This document shows, in pieces, positions 9,349 through 18,828 of a stretch of 64,000 bases of DNA (position 1 is the stretch's first letter; every line of letters starts with the position of its first letter). Under the pieces are notes generated by a model. That model had not been told where the DNA came from. It made no database searches and saw nothing but the letters and a program-made list of their open reading frames with translations. The position numbers were made by a program, and so were the translations under genes. The stretch comes from Bifidobacterium crudilactis (GTDB taxonomy: Bacteria; Actinomycetota; Actinomycetes; Actinomycetales; Bifidobacteriaceae): contig NZ_JHAL01000002.1 of assembly GCF_000738005.1 (NCBI RefSeq), positions 1,652,958 through 1,716,957 of the forward strand. The letters are read 5' to 3'.

Positions 9349-10143
9349 ATGTCACAACGACTGGCCGTCACCTACCCCAATCCTGAATCGCTGCACACGG
9401 CTGCAGCTTCGCGTCTGCTCATAGAAATCGGAGACAGAATCGCTTCGCAGCATCGTGCCGACATCGTACTGACGGGCGGCACCGATGGCAACGCCGTACT
9501 CAGGCACATCGCCAGCAACCCGCTGAACGAGGCCGTTGATTGGGGTTGCGTGCATCTGTGGTGGGGCGACGAACGCTTCGTTCCTGCGGATCACGACGAC
9601 AGAAACGCCAAACAGGCACGCGAGGCTTGGTTCGGCACCCTTGTCGCTCAAGGGCTGCTTCCAGAATCACACATTCACGAGATGCCCGCGGATCAGCGCA
9701 GCGAACATGAGATCGCCGTAGCCGGGGACTCCGAAAATATCCGTCTGCTGGATGCGGCCGCCGCGACGTATCAGGAGGAAATCATCAGGGAATTAGGTGC
9801 CAGCCCGCACTTCGACGTCGCCATGTTCGGCGTCGGACCTGACGGACATTTTGCTTCCCTGTTCCCGGACCACCCGCAGGTATGCATCGACGACGCCGAT
9901 GTATTGGTGACCGGCGTGTCCGACTCCCCCAAAATGCCGCCGCTGCGAATCAGCCTGACCGTGCCGCTGATTAACAGCAGTCGCAAGGTATGGGTTCTCG
10001 CATCGTCATCGCGAAAGGCCGAAGCCGTACATAACGCGCTGTCATCGGTGAACAACCCGCATGTGCCCAGCTCCTTCGCCAACGGCAGCACAGAGACGCT
10101 GTGGCTTCTGGACGACGAAGCCAACTCGGATACCGGCCTGTGA
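9349..10143 (+). CDS. pgl: 6-phosphogluconolactonase
   Basis: 264 residues, usual length for the DevB type. It hydrolyses 6-phosphogluconolactone to 6-phosphogluconate, linking the zwf and gnd reactions. Family segments seen are IVLTGGTDGNAVLRHI near residue 39, VHLWWGDERFVPADHDDRN near residue 65, and DVAMFGVGPDGHFASLFPDH near residue 158, which holds the catalytic GPDGH motif. The CAGGAGAAATCTGAACAT leader provides AGGAG 10 bases from the ATG. It is third in the zwf-opcA-pgl set. Two hairpin repeats follow the stop. Confidence 0.93.
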   Translation: MSQRLAVTYPNPESLHTAAASRLLIEIGDRIASQHRADIVLTGGTDGNAVLRHIASNPLNEAVDWGCVHLWWGDERFVPADHDDRNAKQAREAWFGTLVAQGLLPESHIHEMPADQRSEHEIAVAGDSENIRLLDAAAATYQEEIIRELGASPHFDVAMFGVGPDGHFASLFPDHPQVCIDDADVLVTGVSDSPKMPPLRISLTVPLINSSRKVWVLASSSRKAEAVHNALSSVNNPHVPSSFANGSTETLWLLDDEANSDTGL

Positions 10144-10613
10144 AATAGATACCTGCATCACAAGGACAGCTCTGGAGTAAGAATTTCTCGAAATGTCCTT
10201 GTAATGGCTCTTCTTATGGTGGCGTGTAAAGACCCAACACGTTAACTGCACTAAAAGGATAGCTTTTGACCCGGAAATCTCCCTCAAAGCTATCCTTTTA
10301 GTGCAGTTATCTTATTGGGGACTCACCGAGTCTACGCACAGCACAGTGTGCTATACATTTACGGCTCGACCTTTGCGGCTGCTCACTTCGCCTACCACGT
10401 TTCACATGACAGTTTCGTTTGTACCTCGCTGATTAATCGCTTTCAGCGATTCTTCGCAGCTGCTTTGCTGAATCTCTTTCTGACCCGGTTCTGGCCCCGC
10501 AACAACAGACCCCCGCAAATGCGGGGGTCGCAATCACTGCTCGCGGCTCCGCAGGAAGCCACTCACGCAGAACCTGAGGACAGCGCACCGCGCTGTCATC
10601 GTCAGAAAGAACT
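10144..10613. repeat. Intergenic spacer with dispersed hairpin repeats (470 bases)
   Basis: No gene is supported here. In order it holds a degenerate copy of the ACAAGGACA hairpin (10150-10215), a perfect 24-bp hairpin of the same family (10243-10309), a segment related to the spacer at 27.5-27.8 kb (GTCTACG…ACAGCAC hairpin followed by TTTACGGCTC, 10330-10366), a first copy of the gnd 3' end (10468-10493), an ACCCCCGC/GCGGGGGT hairpin near 10510-10529, and a GACAGCGC-ACC-GCGCTGTC hairpin (10579-10597). It reads as accumulated palindromic elements rather than regulatory sequence for a single gene. Confidence 0.7.
10243..10309. terminator. Perfect 24-bp inverted repeat downstream of pgl
   Basis: Arms 10243-10266 and 10286-10309 are exactly complementary around a 19-base loop. 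The arm begins TAACTGCACTAAAAGGATAGC, closely matching the 5789-5860 repeat but with stem substitutions present on both arms, so pairing is kept. Likely a terminator-type dispersed element. Confidence 0.7.
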
Positions 10614-10648
10614 TCAGTTTTCCTGAATCTCTTTCTGACCCGGTTCTG
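10468..10648. repeat. 26-bp direct repeat: gnd 3' end duplicated
   Basis: Bases 10468-10493 and 10623-10648 are identical (CTGAATCTCTTTCTGACCCG, then GTTCTG). The second copy codes for the last residues of gnd; the first lies 155 bases away in the spacer. The arrangement looks like a duplication bracketing inserted hairpin material. Confidence 0.7.
10601..10639 (-). terminator. gnd: gnd terminator overlapping the stop codon
   Basis: GTCAGAAAGA at 10601-10610 pairs with TCTTTCTGAC at 10630-10639, and the inner TTCAG/CTGAA extends the stem with two mismatches. The gnd stop codon at 10614-10616 lies inside the hairpin, so translation would run into it. Confidence 0.55.
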
Positions 10649-12083
10649 CCCACAGGGTATGGAAGGCACCGGGGGTGTCTACGCGACCATAGGTGTGGGC
10701 ACCGAAGAGGTCGCGCTGGCCCTGAATCAGGGCGGCGGGCAGACGCTTGGAACGCAGACCGTCGTAATACGCGAGCGAGCTGGAGAACATAGGTACGGGA
10801 ATGCCTGCTTCTGCGGCGCTGGCGACCACTCGTCGCCATGATTCCTGCGCATTCGCCACAGCCTTCTTGAAGAAGGGGTCGAAGAGCAGGGAACCGAAAG
10901 TCTCGGAGGAATCATAGGCGTCAGAGATACGGTTCAGGAACTTCGCCCTGATGATGCAGCCGCCACGCCAGATGCGCGCAACCGCGCCAAGATCAATGTT
11001 CCATCCGTATTGCTTGGCACCCTTCTCGATCTCGTTGAAGCCCTGCGCATACGCCACGATCTTTGAAGCGTAGAGCGCCTGACGAACATCCTCGATGAAG
11101 GCCTTTCGAGCGTCCTCATCCTTGAACTTCGCTGCGAATGCACCCTCGGGATCAGGACCTTCCAGACCCTTGGCAGCCGCCTCCTCGCGGAGTGCCGCCT
11201 CTGAGGACAGACCGCGAGCGAACACCGCTTCACCGATACCCGTGACGGGGGTGCCCAATGCCAATGCGGTCTGCACCGTCCAGGTGCCCGTGCCCTTCAT
11301 CCCGGCCTGATCCACGACGATGTCGATGAACGGCTTGCCGGTCTTCTCATCGGTATGCCCAAGGACCTCGGCGGTAATCTCGATGAGATACGAATTCAGG
11401 TCGCCCTTGTTCCACTCGGCGAAGACATCGGCGATTTGCGCAGGCTCCATGGCCAGTCCGCGACGCAAGAGGTCATAGCTTTCGGCGATGACCTGCATAT
11501 CCGCATACTCGATGCCGTTATGCACCATCTTGACGAAATGACCGGCACCATCGGTACCGATATGGGTCACGCACGGTTCGCCTTCGGCGACAGCTGCGAT
11601 ACTCTTCAAAATCGGTCCGAGAGTCTTCCACGACTCATCGGTTCCACCTGGCATCATCGAAGGTCCCTTGAGGGCGCCCTCCTCGCCACCGGAAATGCCG
11701 CACCCGACAAAGTGCAGACCCCGTGCGCGAATATCCTTCTCGCGTCGGATGGTGTCCTCGAAATAGGCATTGCCGCCATCGACGATGATATCGCCGGGTT
11801 CCATGGCATCCGCCAATTCGTTGATCACCGCATCGGTGGGTGCACCGGCCTTGACCATGATGATGGCGGTGCGGGGTTTCGCCAGTGAAGCGACGAAGTC
11901 CTTCACCGTCTCGGCAGGAATGAACTTACCTTCGGAACCATGCTCAGCAATCAGCGCCTCGGTACGTGAGTAGTGGCGATTGTATACGGCAACGGTATTG
12001 CCGTGGTGCGCCAGATTTCTCGAAAGGCTCGCGCCCATGGCCGCAAGACCCACAACTCCGATATTCGCTAGTTCTTCACTCAT
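10614..12083 (-). CDS. gnd: 6-phosphogluconate dehydrogenase (decarboxylating)
   Basis: 489 residues from the chosen start. It converts 6-phosphogluconate to ribulose 5-phosphate and CO2 with NADP, the third oxidative pentose-phosphate step. The NADP fold begins IGVVGLAAMGASLSRNLA, the substrate signature GCGISGGEEGA lies near residue 128, and KMVHNGIEYADMQ near residue 182 holds the catalytic Lys and Asn. An ATG five codons upstream is in frame, but the GAAAGGG ribosome site lies inside those codons, so the internal ATG at 12083 is the better start. It converges on the zwf-opcA-pgl group and probably has its own promoter. Confidence 0.96.
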   Translation of the reverse strand: MSEELANIGVVGLAAMGASLSRNLAHHGNTVAVYNRHYSRTEALIAEHGSEGKFIPAETVKDFVASLAKPRTAIIMVKAGAPTDAVINELADAMEPGDIIVDGGNAYFEDTIRREKDIRARGLHFVGCGISGGEEGALKGPSMMPGGTDESWKTLGPILKSIAAVAEGEPCVTHIGTDGAGHFVKMVHNGIEYADMQVIAESYDLLRRGLAMEPAQIADVFAEWNKGDLNSYLIEITAEVLGHTDEKTGKPFIDIVVDQAGMKGTGTWTVQTALALGTPVTGIGEAVFARGLSSEAALREEAAAKGLEGPDPEGAFAAKFKDEDARKAFIEDVRQALYASKIVAYAQGFNEIEKGAKQYGWNIDLGAVARIWRGGCIIRAKFLNRISDAYDSSETFGSLLFDPFFKKAVANAQESWRRVVASAAEAGIPVPMFSSSLAYYDGLRSKRLPAALIQGQRDLFGAHTYGRVDTPGAFHTLWAEPGQKEIQEN

Positions 12084-12204
12084 GCCATACCCTTTCAATC
12101 GACGACATTCGTTGTACTCGCATTTGGGAAGCCCTCAACGGCAGCATCCACGAACGCATACTCAAAAACAGTCTATTGCCCACACGGAACAGGCACCGAT
12201 GCGT

Positions 12205-13074
12205 TCACAATTCGCGCAAGGAATATTCGCCTGTCTGATTGGATGCGACAAGCATCTGATCGTTGTGCAACTCCTGCCAGCCATCCTCGGAATGCTGCTC
12301 GAAGCCGGACGACGCGACAACCACACCGGACGCGCCGTCGGCCTCATCACGAATGTTCCTGTACCTGATCACCCGGTAGTCGGCGACATAGTCGGACTGA
12401 TCATAGCGTTCGTAGATATCTGCGATGCGGGGCGGGGTATCGGTGCGTCCCGAAGCTCTGAGGCAGACCAGTTCGTCCGCACTTTGCACCATGCAGTTGT
12501 ACGAGGATTTCGGATAGAAGATTCGCAGGTCCGCAACCGCCTGGGCGACCGACTGCGCGAGGGTCAATCCCTGCGCGACGTGCTGCAAGACCACCGAGAA
12601 GAATATCGCCGAATCGCTCTTGCCGCCTGTTTCCAGCAGCAGGTCCTCGTCGATGTCGAAATCCCTGTTGTCGACGATGTTGCGGCCCTCATCATCGCTG
12701 ATATCCCCATTGTGGATGAAGCTGAGACCATTGGCGAAGAACGGCTGCTGGTTCTCCAGTATCAGGGGCAGATTCGATGATGCCAGTCGCAGATGATAGA
12801 GGCCTCCACGAGCGCCGCAATCGACCATCGTATCGAAGGTGGGATCGAAATGTGCGGCGACCGTGGAACGGTACACATTCGAAGCGGTCTCCGGCGTGGG
12901 AGCCCCGCCATCGCGTCGATGCGCCCCTTCCGGAGGCTGCGACAACAGGGATGCTCCCCACCCGTCGTTGTGAATTCTGGAAACCGAGCGGAACTGCGCC
13001 ACATCGGTCTCGCCTATGATGTCCTTCAGGCTCAGATTAATGCCGTTGGTGGCATACCCCAATAATCTGCACAT
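12205..13074 (-). CDS. Class II glutamine amidotransferase-like protein
   Basis: 289 residues beginning Met-Cys-Arg-Leu-Leu-Gly-Tyr. After removal of Met, Cys2 would be the N-terminal nucleophile of a class II (Ntn-type) glutamine amidotransferase. Supporting segments are SVSRIHNDGWGASLL near residue 35, LYHLRLASSNLPLILENQQP near residue 95 and FIHNGDISD near residue 120. This GATase_4/EgtC-like group works alone or with a partner amide acceptor enzyme; no ergothioneine genes are near, so the acceptor is unknown. It lies upstream of gnd on the same strand, 120 bases apart. Confidence 0.8.
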   Translation of the reverse strand: MCRLLGYATNGINLSLKDIIGETDVAQFRSVSRIHNDGWGASLLSQPPEGAHRRDGGAPTPETASNVYRSTVAAHFDPTFDTMVDCGARGGLYHLRLASSNLPLILENQQPFFANGLSFIHNGDISDDEGRNIVDNRDFDIDEDLLLETGGKSDSAIFFSVVLQHVAQGLTLAQSVAQAVADLRIFYPKSSYNCMVQSADELVCLRASGRTDTPPRIADIYERYDQSDYVADYRVIRYRNIRDEADGASGVVVASSGFEQHSEDGWQELHNDQMLVASNQTGEYSLREL

Positions 13075-13140
13075 ATCAATTCACTCTAACGCATCAATTT
13101 TCGCCGTGTCGTCATATCTCACGTTCTCGGCGAAGAGTTC

Positions 13141-15687
13141 CTATTCGGTTTTGGCCGGCTGTTGCGCATCGTCCTTGGAGACCTTGGACAGATCCTTCAC
13201 GGCATCGACCTTGGCCTCTTTCTTGGCCTCCTGCAACATGGCCTGTTGGCGTTTGGTTCTGCGCAACGCCACCCGCTGCAGGCGTGGAACGCGCCGCGTC
13301 GTGACGAAGAGCGGCTGAACCTCGACAATTGGATTGTATGGAGCCAGACCGAACCATTTCACCGGCGACCCCGCCACATGACGAATCGCATATTTCACCT
13401 GCAAAGCCATGGTTCTGCCGGTAGTGATCTTTGATTCCGGCATAAGAGCCTTGTGGATCAGAATGTACTTGATGGTGCCGATCTGAGGGTCCTCGTCCAC
13501 CTTGGGGTACACGGAGGTCTGCGGCGGCAACTCACCGCTGTCTATCAGCTCATGCATGATCTGGTGCAGGTAGGTCGCCACATTCTGGTCGACTTTGAAT
13601 CCAAGACGCATACGCACCCGGTACAGATAGTTGGTACCGAAGTTCTCCACCGAATAATCCCGTGTGAAGGGATCGTCCGTGGTCTGCACGGACACCGCCC
13701 ACCAGGCTCTGGCGCGCTTGGGATGGTCAGCGAAGATGGAGAAGAAGATGTCGGTGTCGAGTCGGCACATCTCGGTGTCAGAAGTCAGGTAGACGAGATT
13801 ATCCGCATAATAGGGCACTCTGAAATCGTTGTGCAGCATGTCCAAAGCGGGCAGGCACTCCTTGGGAGCCATATGCCGACGCTGCGAGCGCTCGACCTTG
13901 GTGCCCTCGTTCCAGGTGTACATGATGAACAATATGGCGAGGGTGAGCAGCATGGTGAACCAGCCACCGTGCAGGAACTTCGCCATGGAGGCGAGGAAGA
14001 ACAGCGTCTGTATCGCGATGAAGACGACGGTGAACACCACGGCCCAGAACTTGCTGCCGTTGAACCATATGTACACTCCAAGCAGCACGGTCGTCGTAAT
14101 CATCGTAATGGTCAGCGCCAAACCGTATGCGGCGGCGATGTGTTCGGAATCCCTGAAGATTCCCAGAACCGTCAAGGTCGCGGCGCATAGCACCATGTTG
14201 ACGACGGGGATGTACAGCTGCCCTCGGGTTCGTGCAGGGTATCGCACCTGCAGATGCGGCATCCAATTCAGGCCGGTGGCCTCGGACACCATCGTGAAAG
14301 CACCGGTAATCAATGCCTGCGAAGCGATGACGCCTGCCGTCACCGAAAGCACCACGGCGACGTACCGGACGTTCGGATTCATCATCTGGAAGAAAGGATT
14401 GAGGTTCTGAATGTTTTTCAGGTCCGGATTGTTCCGGTTGTTGAGCATCCAGGCACCCTGGCCGAAGTAGTTCAGCACCAGGGCGATTTTGATGAAGGGC
14501 CAGGTGATGTAGATATTGCCACGTCCGACATGACCCATATCCGAGTACAAGGCCTCGGCTCCGGTCGTCGAAAGGAACACCGTTCCCATAATGGCCAGTC
14601 CTGCGACGTTACCCGAGCTGAAGAGGAATCGTATGCCATAGAGAGGATTGAGGGCCTCGAACACGGTCCAGTCGTTCCCGAGATTCGCCATGCCGACCAC
14701 GGCCAGGAAGGCGAACCATATCATCACGACGGTGCCGAATACCTTGCCGATGCGCTCCGTGCCCCTTGATTGCACTGAGAACAGAATCAGAATCACCACG
14801 ACGGTAATCATCAGGGTGAGATTCTCGTTGTCATTGAAGATCGGTTCAAGCACCGGGAGGGTTTTCAGACCTTCGACTGCCGAGGATATGGACACCGCCG
14901 GAGTCAGCACGGAATCAGCCAGGAAGGCCGCTCCCCCAAGCATCGCGGGTATGACGAGCCATTTGGCATGACGCCTCACCAGGCTGTACAGAGCGAAAAT
15001 GCCACCTTCACCCTTGTTGTCGATGCGCATCGCGATGAGCACGTATTTCACCGTGGTGATCAGCGTAATCGACCAGAACACCAAGGACAGCATGCCCAAC
15101 ACGGCAGGACGGTCGGTATTGGCGATGCCGCCCTGACCGCTCAGGAATGTCTGGGACATATAGAGCGGCGAGGTACCGATATCCCCATACACCACACCGA
15201 GAGCGACGATGGCCATGGAAATGCTCACCTTGTCCGGCGAGCTCTGAATCTTGATCCACAGACGTCCCAATGGTCCCCTGTTGGAAGCCTTCTTACGCTG
15301 GGCGGCAAGCTTCATGGCCTCTTTGCGCTTGGCTTTTAGCGCGATGCGCTCTTCTCTGGTACGAGCCTGATGCGAGACCTTCGGCGCTTTGGTGATGCTC
15401 TCTGCGGGGAGGATGGAATCCTCCACCACTGGCTTGGCGACCGGCTTAGCGGTCTTTCCGGCCGCTGCGGATTGATTCACGTCGGCATCGACAGCGGCAC
15501 CGTCTGCAACGTCGGCATCCTCGGTGGCCGTATGGCCCCCGGCTGTTGCCTTGGACACGTCACCCTGTGCACCAGACGGCCCCTTGCCCTCACGGGATAA
15601 GTCGTGGTCGGATTCGTCGGCATTCCCCTGATTTCCGGTGCTAATCTCACCGTCAAAAGGCTGTGCCTCGTTCTTCTTCTTAGACAT
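13141..15687 (-). CDS. kup: KUP-family potassium transporter
   Basis: 848 residues, longer than typical KUP proteins because of an N-terminal, acidic and Ala/Thr-rich cytoplasmic region of about 165 residues. The transporter core starts SMAIVALGVVYGDIGTSPLY, the KUP hallmark, and about 12 membrane helices follow, then a soluble C-terminal domain with LVYLTSDTEMCRLDTDIFFS. It takes up K+, probably with H+. The start is set at the Met preceded by GGAGGAG, 27 codons after the first in-frame Met. The C-terminal tail is Lys/Ala-rich. No turgor or c-di-AMP regulator is visible alongside. Confidence 0.93.
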   Translation of the reverse strand: MSKKKNEAQPFDGEISTGNQGNADESDHDLSREGKGPSGAQGDVSKATAGGHTATEDADVADGAAVDADVNQSAAAGKTAKPVAKPVVEDSILPAESITKAPKVSHQARTREERIALKAKRKEAMKLAAQRKKASNRGPLGRLWIKIQSSPDKVSISMAIVALGVVYGDIGTSPLYMSQTFLSGQGGIANTDRPAVLGMLSLVFWSITLITTVKYVLIAMRIDNKGEGGIFALYSLVRRHAKWLVIPAMLGGAAFLADSVLTPAVSISSAVEGLKTLPVLEPIFNDNENLTLMITVVVILILFSVQSRGTERIGKVFGTVVMIWFAFLAVVGMANLGNDWTVFEALNPLYGIRFLFSSGNVAGLAIMGTVFLSTTGAEALYSDMGHVGRGNIYITWPFIKIALVLNYFGQGAWMLNNRNNPDLKNIQNLNPFFQMMNPNVRYVAVVLSVTAGVIASQALITGAFTMVSEATGLNWMPHLQVRYPARTRGQLYIPVVNMVLCAATLTVLGIFRDSEHIAAAYGLALTITMITTTVLLGVYIWFNGSKFWAVVFTVVFIAIQTLFFLASMAKFLHGGWFTMLLTLAILFIMYTWNEGTKVERSQRRHMAPKECLPALDMLHNDFRVPYYADNLVYLTSDTEMCRLDTDIFFSIFADHPKRARAWWAVSVQTTDDPFTRDYSVENFGTNYLYRVRMRLGFKVDQNVATYLHQIMHELIDSGELPPQTSVYPKVDEDPQIGTIKYILIHKALMPESKITTGRTMALQVKYAIRHVAGSPVKWFGLAPYNPIVEVQPLFVTTRRVPRLQRVALRRTKRQQAMLQEAKKEAKVDAVKDLSKVSKDDAQQPAKTE

Positions 15688-15751
15688 ACACTCCTCCAGT
15701 GGCAGGTCGAGCGCTCTGCCTACATGTTTTCCACACGTCGGCATTACGTTA

Positions 15752-15764
15752 GCACCAGTGGTGC
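15752..15764. promoter_or_regulatory. Dyad upstream of kup
   Basis: GCACCAGTGGTGC is a 13-base perfect dyad centred 71 bases upstream of the kup start codon in an otherwise featureless 229-base leader. It could be an operator. No regulator can be assigned. Confidence 0.3.
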
Positions 15765-15916
15765 ACACTATCTACCCGAAAACTTCACAGTTGCCTCAAA
15801 GCACTGGGATTCCAATGATTTTTGCATTTCCCCTCAGGCTAAGTCATGCCGGGGCACTCTGCCTGAATCACTATGAACGATTCGCTGACAAAGCTACGGT
15901 GAGACACCGCTGACGC

Positions 15917-16873
15917 CTAGAATCCGTACACTTCACGGGTGGTTTCCCTGGTAGCCGCCGCAACTGCGTCTATGGGCATATCGAGCGTATCCGCCATGGC
16001 TCTCAAGGTGTAGGGAATCATATACGGCGCATTGGTGCGCCCGCGATACGGCATCGGCGTCAGATATGGAGCATCCGTCTCCACCATGGCATGATCCAGC
16101 CCGACGATTGCCAGCGACTCCCTGATGCCTTCGTTGCCCTTATAGGACACGGTTCCGGAGAAGCTTAGATACCAGCCTCGCTCTTTCGCCACTTCGGCCA
16201 TCTGCGCGTCGCCTGAATATGAATGAAACACCGTTTTCCTGGGGGCGCCATCGCGTATCAGGGTTTCCATCACCTCGCGATGGGCATCTCGATCGTGAAT
16301 CTGCATCGGCAGGTCGAGCTCCTTCGCCAACGCGATATGCTCGCGGAAAGCCTGCCGCTGCAACTCCTTGGCATCCTCACCAGTCCGGAACAGGTCCATG
16401 CCGGTTTCACCGATGGCCACGACCTGCTCAGGGTAGGCGAGAGCCAGTCGATGCACTTCGGCCACAGCCTGTTCCATATCCACATCGTGCCAGCTCTGGT
16501 ATCGCACCGGCAATCCATCCGGACCGGCGGCACCGTGGTGTCCATGCAGCACGGCTTCGTTGGGATGAATAGCCAACGCCGTCCAAACCTGCCCTGGATG
16601 GGCGAGCGCCAAGTCAACGGCGGTTTGCAGATGGGGAAGCTCGCACCCTACGTCGATGATTTTGCGGACACCCACTGTCGCGGCGTCTTCGAGCATCCGG
16701 TCGACCGACAGGACCGGAACCTCGGCCTGGCCCCTATCACGAGCCTCCTTGGCCATTGACTCCGCGAAGGGGACGACCGAGGCGAGATGGGTGTGATCGT
16801 CCACCACCTCGATATCGGGGTTCAACGGTTCAGGCGCAGGCGCCCAGCTGCGGTTGCGATGATGCTTGCTCAT
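15917..16873 (-). CDS. tatD: TatD-family metal-dependent DNase
   Basis: 318 residues. The protein has the TIM-barrel metal-site order of TatD hydrolases: DDHTHLASV near residue 25 (HxH), IDVGCELP near residue 76, AIGETGMDLFR near residue 153 (Glu ligand), MQIHDRDAHREVMETL near residue 191, VFHSYSGDAQMAE near residue 215 and VETDAPYLTP near residue 263. TatD proteins are 3'-5' exonucleases on DNA or RNA. In many Actinobacteria tatD lies beside metG, which in this window is 5 kb away on the same strand. GCGGGAAGT precedes the ATG. Confidence 0.92.
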   Translation of the reverse strand: MSKHHRNRSWAPAPEPLNPDIEVVDDHTHLASVVPFAESMAKEARDRGQAEVPVLSVDRMLEDAATVGVRKIIDVGCELPHLQTAVDLALAHPGQVWTALAIHPNEAVLHGHHGAAGPDGLPVRYQSWHDVDMEQAVAEVHRLALAYPEQVVAIGETGMDLFRTGEDAKELQRQAFREHIALAKELDLPMQIHDRDAHREVMETLIRDGAPRKTVFHSYSGDAQMAEVAKERGWYLSFSGTVSYKGNEGIRESLAIVGLDHAMVETDAPYLTPMPYRGRTNAPYMIPYTLRAMADTLDMPIDAVAAATRETTREVYGF

Positions 16874-16938
16874 ACTTCCCGCACACTACACCCGTGGCCA
16901 TCCTTGCACTAACGGCAAGAAGGCCACGAATGCCGTGT

Positions 16939-18825
16939 CTAGCGCTCCTTGAGCAGTTCCTCGCCACCATTGGCCACGCGAATCATCGAATACTGCGACT
17001 CGTAGAGCCTGAAATAGGCCTGCTTCAGAGCGAGAAGCTCATCGTGCGAACCGTGCTCGACGATTTGCCCATGGTCGATGTAGAAAATTTCATCCGCGTT
17101 CTCGATGGTCGAAAGCCGGTGAGCGATGATGAAGGAGGTACGGCCCTTCAGCAGATGATTCAATCCCGCTTGCAGCGCCTCTTCGGTACGCGTGTCGATA
17201 TTGCTGGTCGCCTCGTCCAATATGAGAATACGAGGATCGGCCAACAGCACTCTGGCGAAGGCGATGAGCTGACGCTGCCCTGCGGAAAGCGTGGCACCGC
17301 GTTCCTCGACCACGGTGTCGTATCCGTTGGGCATCTCCATGATGAACTCGTGTGCGTGCACGGCCTTCGCCGCGGCCTGAATCTCCTCATCCGTGGCGTC
17401 CAGCTTGCCGTAGCGGATATTGTCGCGGATGTTCCCCGAGAAGATGAAGGTATCCTGCAGCATCACGCCCATCTGCTGACGCAAGGACGCCAAAGTGACA
17501 TCCCGCACGTCATAGCCGTCGATGGTCACCGAACCTTCCGAGACGTCATAGAAACGCGACAGCAGGTTGATGATGGTGGTCTTCCCCGCACCGGTGGGGC
17601 CGACCAAGGCGACGGTGCGACCGGGCTCAACATGGAAGTCCACCAGGTTCAGGATGTTGCGACCGCCGTCCTCGTACCTGAACACCACATCGTTGAAGTC
17701 CACCTTCCCGCGAATCTGCGGCAGTGTGGCCGCTCCCGGCTTGTCCTGAATTTCGGGGACCACATCGAGGGTCTCGAAGATGCGCTCAAGGTAGGCGGAG
17801 CAGGTGATGAGCTGGTTGTAGAAGTTGCCGATGTTGATGACGGGATTCCAGAAGTTGTTCGCATAGCCGACAAAAGCGACCAGAACGCCGGTGCTGACAT
17901 TGACCCCTCCGAAGCCCATAATGCCCACATAGTAGATGAAGGCGATGGTCATCGTGGAGATGTTCTGCACCCCCGGCCACATCAGGAACTGGATGTGCAC
18001 GGCCGTCATCCAGGATTTGCGAACCTCTCCCTGCTGCTCCTGGAAGGTCTCGTACTGGGTCTGTTCGCGGGCGAAGGTCTGCGTGGTCTTCACACCGGCA
18101 ATCGACTCATGGATGTAGGCGTTGAGATTGCTCTGCTTGTTGGAGAGCTTCTGGTAGGCCTTCCGTTGGAAATACTGCAGCACCCTGACCCAGATGATGA
18201 GCACGGGGAAGAGTATCAGGGACCACAACGTCAACCGCCAATCGATTACCGCCATCACCACAAGCGTGATGATGAAGGTGAACACATCGGAGATGACGTT
18301 GATCAGACCGGAGCTCAAGGTATCCGACAGGGTGTTCACGTAGTTGACCACACGGATGAGAATCTTGCCGTGCGGACGCGAGTCGAAGTACGAGAACGGG
18401 AGCGTCTGGATATGCGAGAACAGGTCACGCCTCATGTCCTTGAGCATCAACTGGCCCACACGTGTGATGGAAACCGTGCGATACCTCAGGCAGAGCTCAT
18501 AGAGGATTATGGCGGCAAGAAAAACGCCGCCGAGAATCAGCAGTTGGGTAATGTCCTTGTTGGGAATGACCGTATCGATGATGATTTTGATCAGGTACGG
18601 GACCGCGACGAGGATGCTGCTCATCAGCACCACTACGGCGAGTATTCTGACGACCTGACCGAGATATGGCTTCAGATACACCCCGACGCGCAGGATGTCG
18701 CGGAAATTGATCTGCTCTTCGAGCTCCTCATCCTCGCGGAAGGTGTTCCGGCGCTGATTGTTGTGCACTGCGGTCTCTGCGGCCGCCTCATGCCTTTTTG
18801 CACTGTGTCGTCGTGCCATCTGCAT
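16939..18825 (-). CDS. ABC exporter half-transporter, catalytically complete subunit
   Basis: 628 residues: six membrane helices (about residues 50-340), then a nucleotide-binding domain. Walker A GPTGAGKTT is near residue 408, the signature is LSAGQRQLI near 513 rather than LSGGQ, Walker B with catalytic Glu is ILILDEATSNID near 535, and the switch His is in IIAHRLST. The neighbouring subunit has the opposite pattern, as expected for a heterodimeric exporter with one good ATP site. The gap to that gene is 3 bases, so the two are co-translated. The exported substrate is unknown; relatives move drugs, lipids or peptides. Confidence 0.92.
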   Translation of the reverse strand: MQMARRHSAKRHEAAAETAVHNNQRRNTFREDEELEEQINFRDILRVGVYLKPYLGQVVRILAVVVLMSSILVAVPYLIKIIIDTVIPNKDITQLLILGGVFLAAIILYELCLRYRTVSITRVGQLMLKDMRRDLFSHIQTLPFSYFDSRPHGKILIRVVNYVNTLSDTLSSGLINVISDVFTFIITLVVMAVIDWRLTLWSLILFPVLIIWVRVLQYFQRKAYQKLSNKQSNLNAYIHESIAGVKTTQTFAREQTQYETFQEQQGEVRKSWMTAVHIQFLMWPGVQNISTMTIAFIYYVGIMGFGGVNVSTGVLVAFVGYANNFWNPVINIGNFYNQLITCSAYLERIFETLDVVPEIQDKPGAATLPQIRGKVDFNDVVFRYEDGGRNILNLVDFHVEPGRTVALVGPTGAGKTTIINLLSRFYDVSEGSVTIDGYDVRDVTLASLRQQMGVMLQDTFIFSGNIRDNIRYGKLDATDEEIQAAAKAVHAHEFIMEMPNGYDTVVEERGATLSAGQRQLIAFARVLLADPRILILDEATSNIDTRTEEALQAGLNHLLKGRTSFIIAHRLSTIENADEIFYIDHGQIVEHGSHDELLALKQAYFRLYESQYSMIRVANGGEELLKER

Positions 18826-18828
18826 GCC

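Noticed and set aside
15688-15916. Possible c-di-AMP (ydaO-type) riboswitch before kup
   Set aside because: The leader is long enough, but the conserved riboswitch core sequences could not be found; only a 13-base dyad is present.
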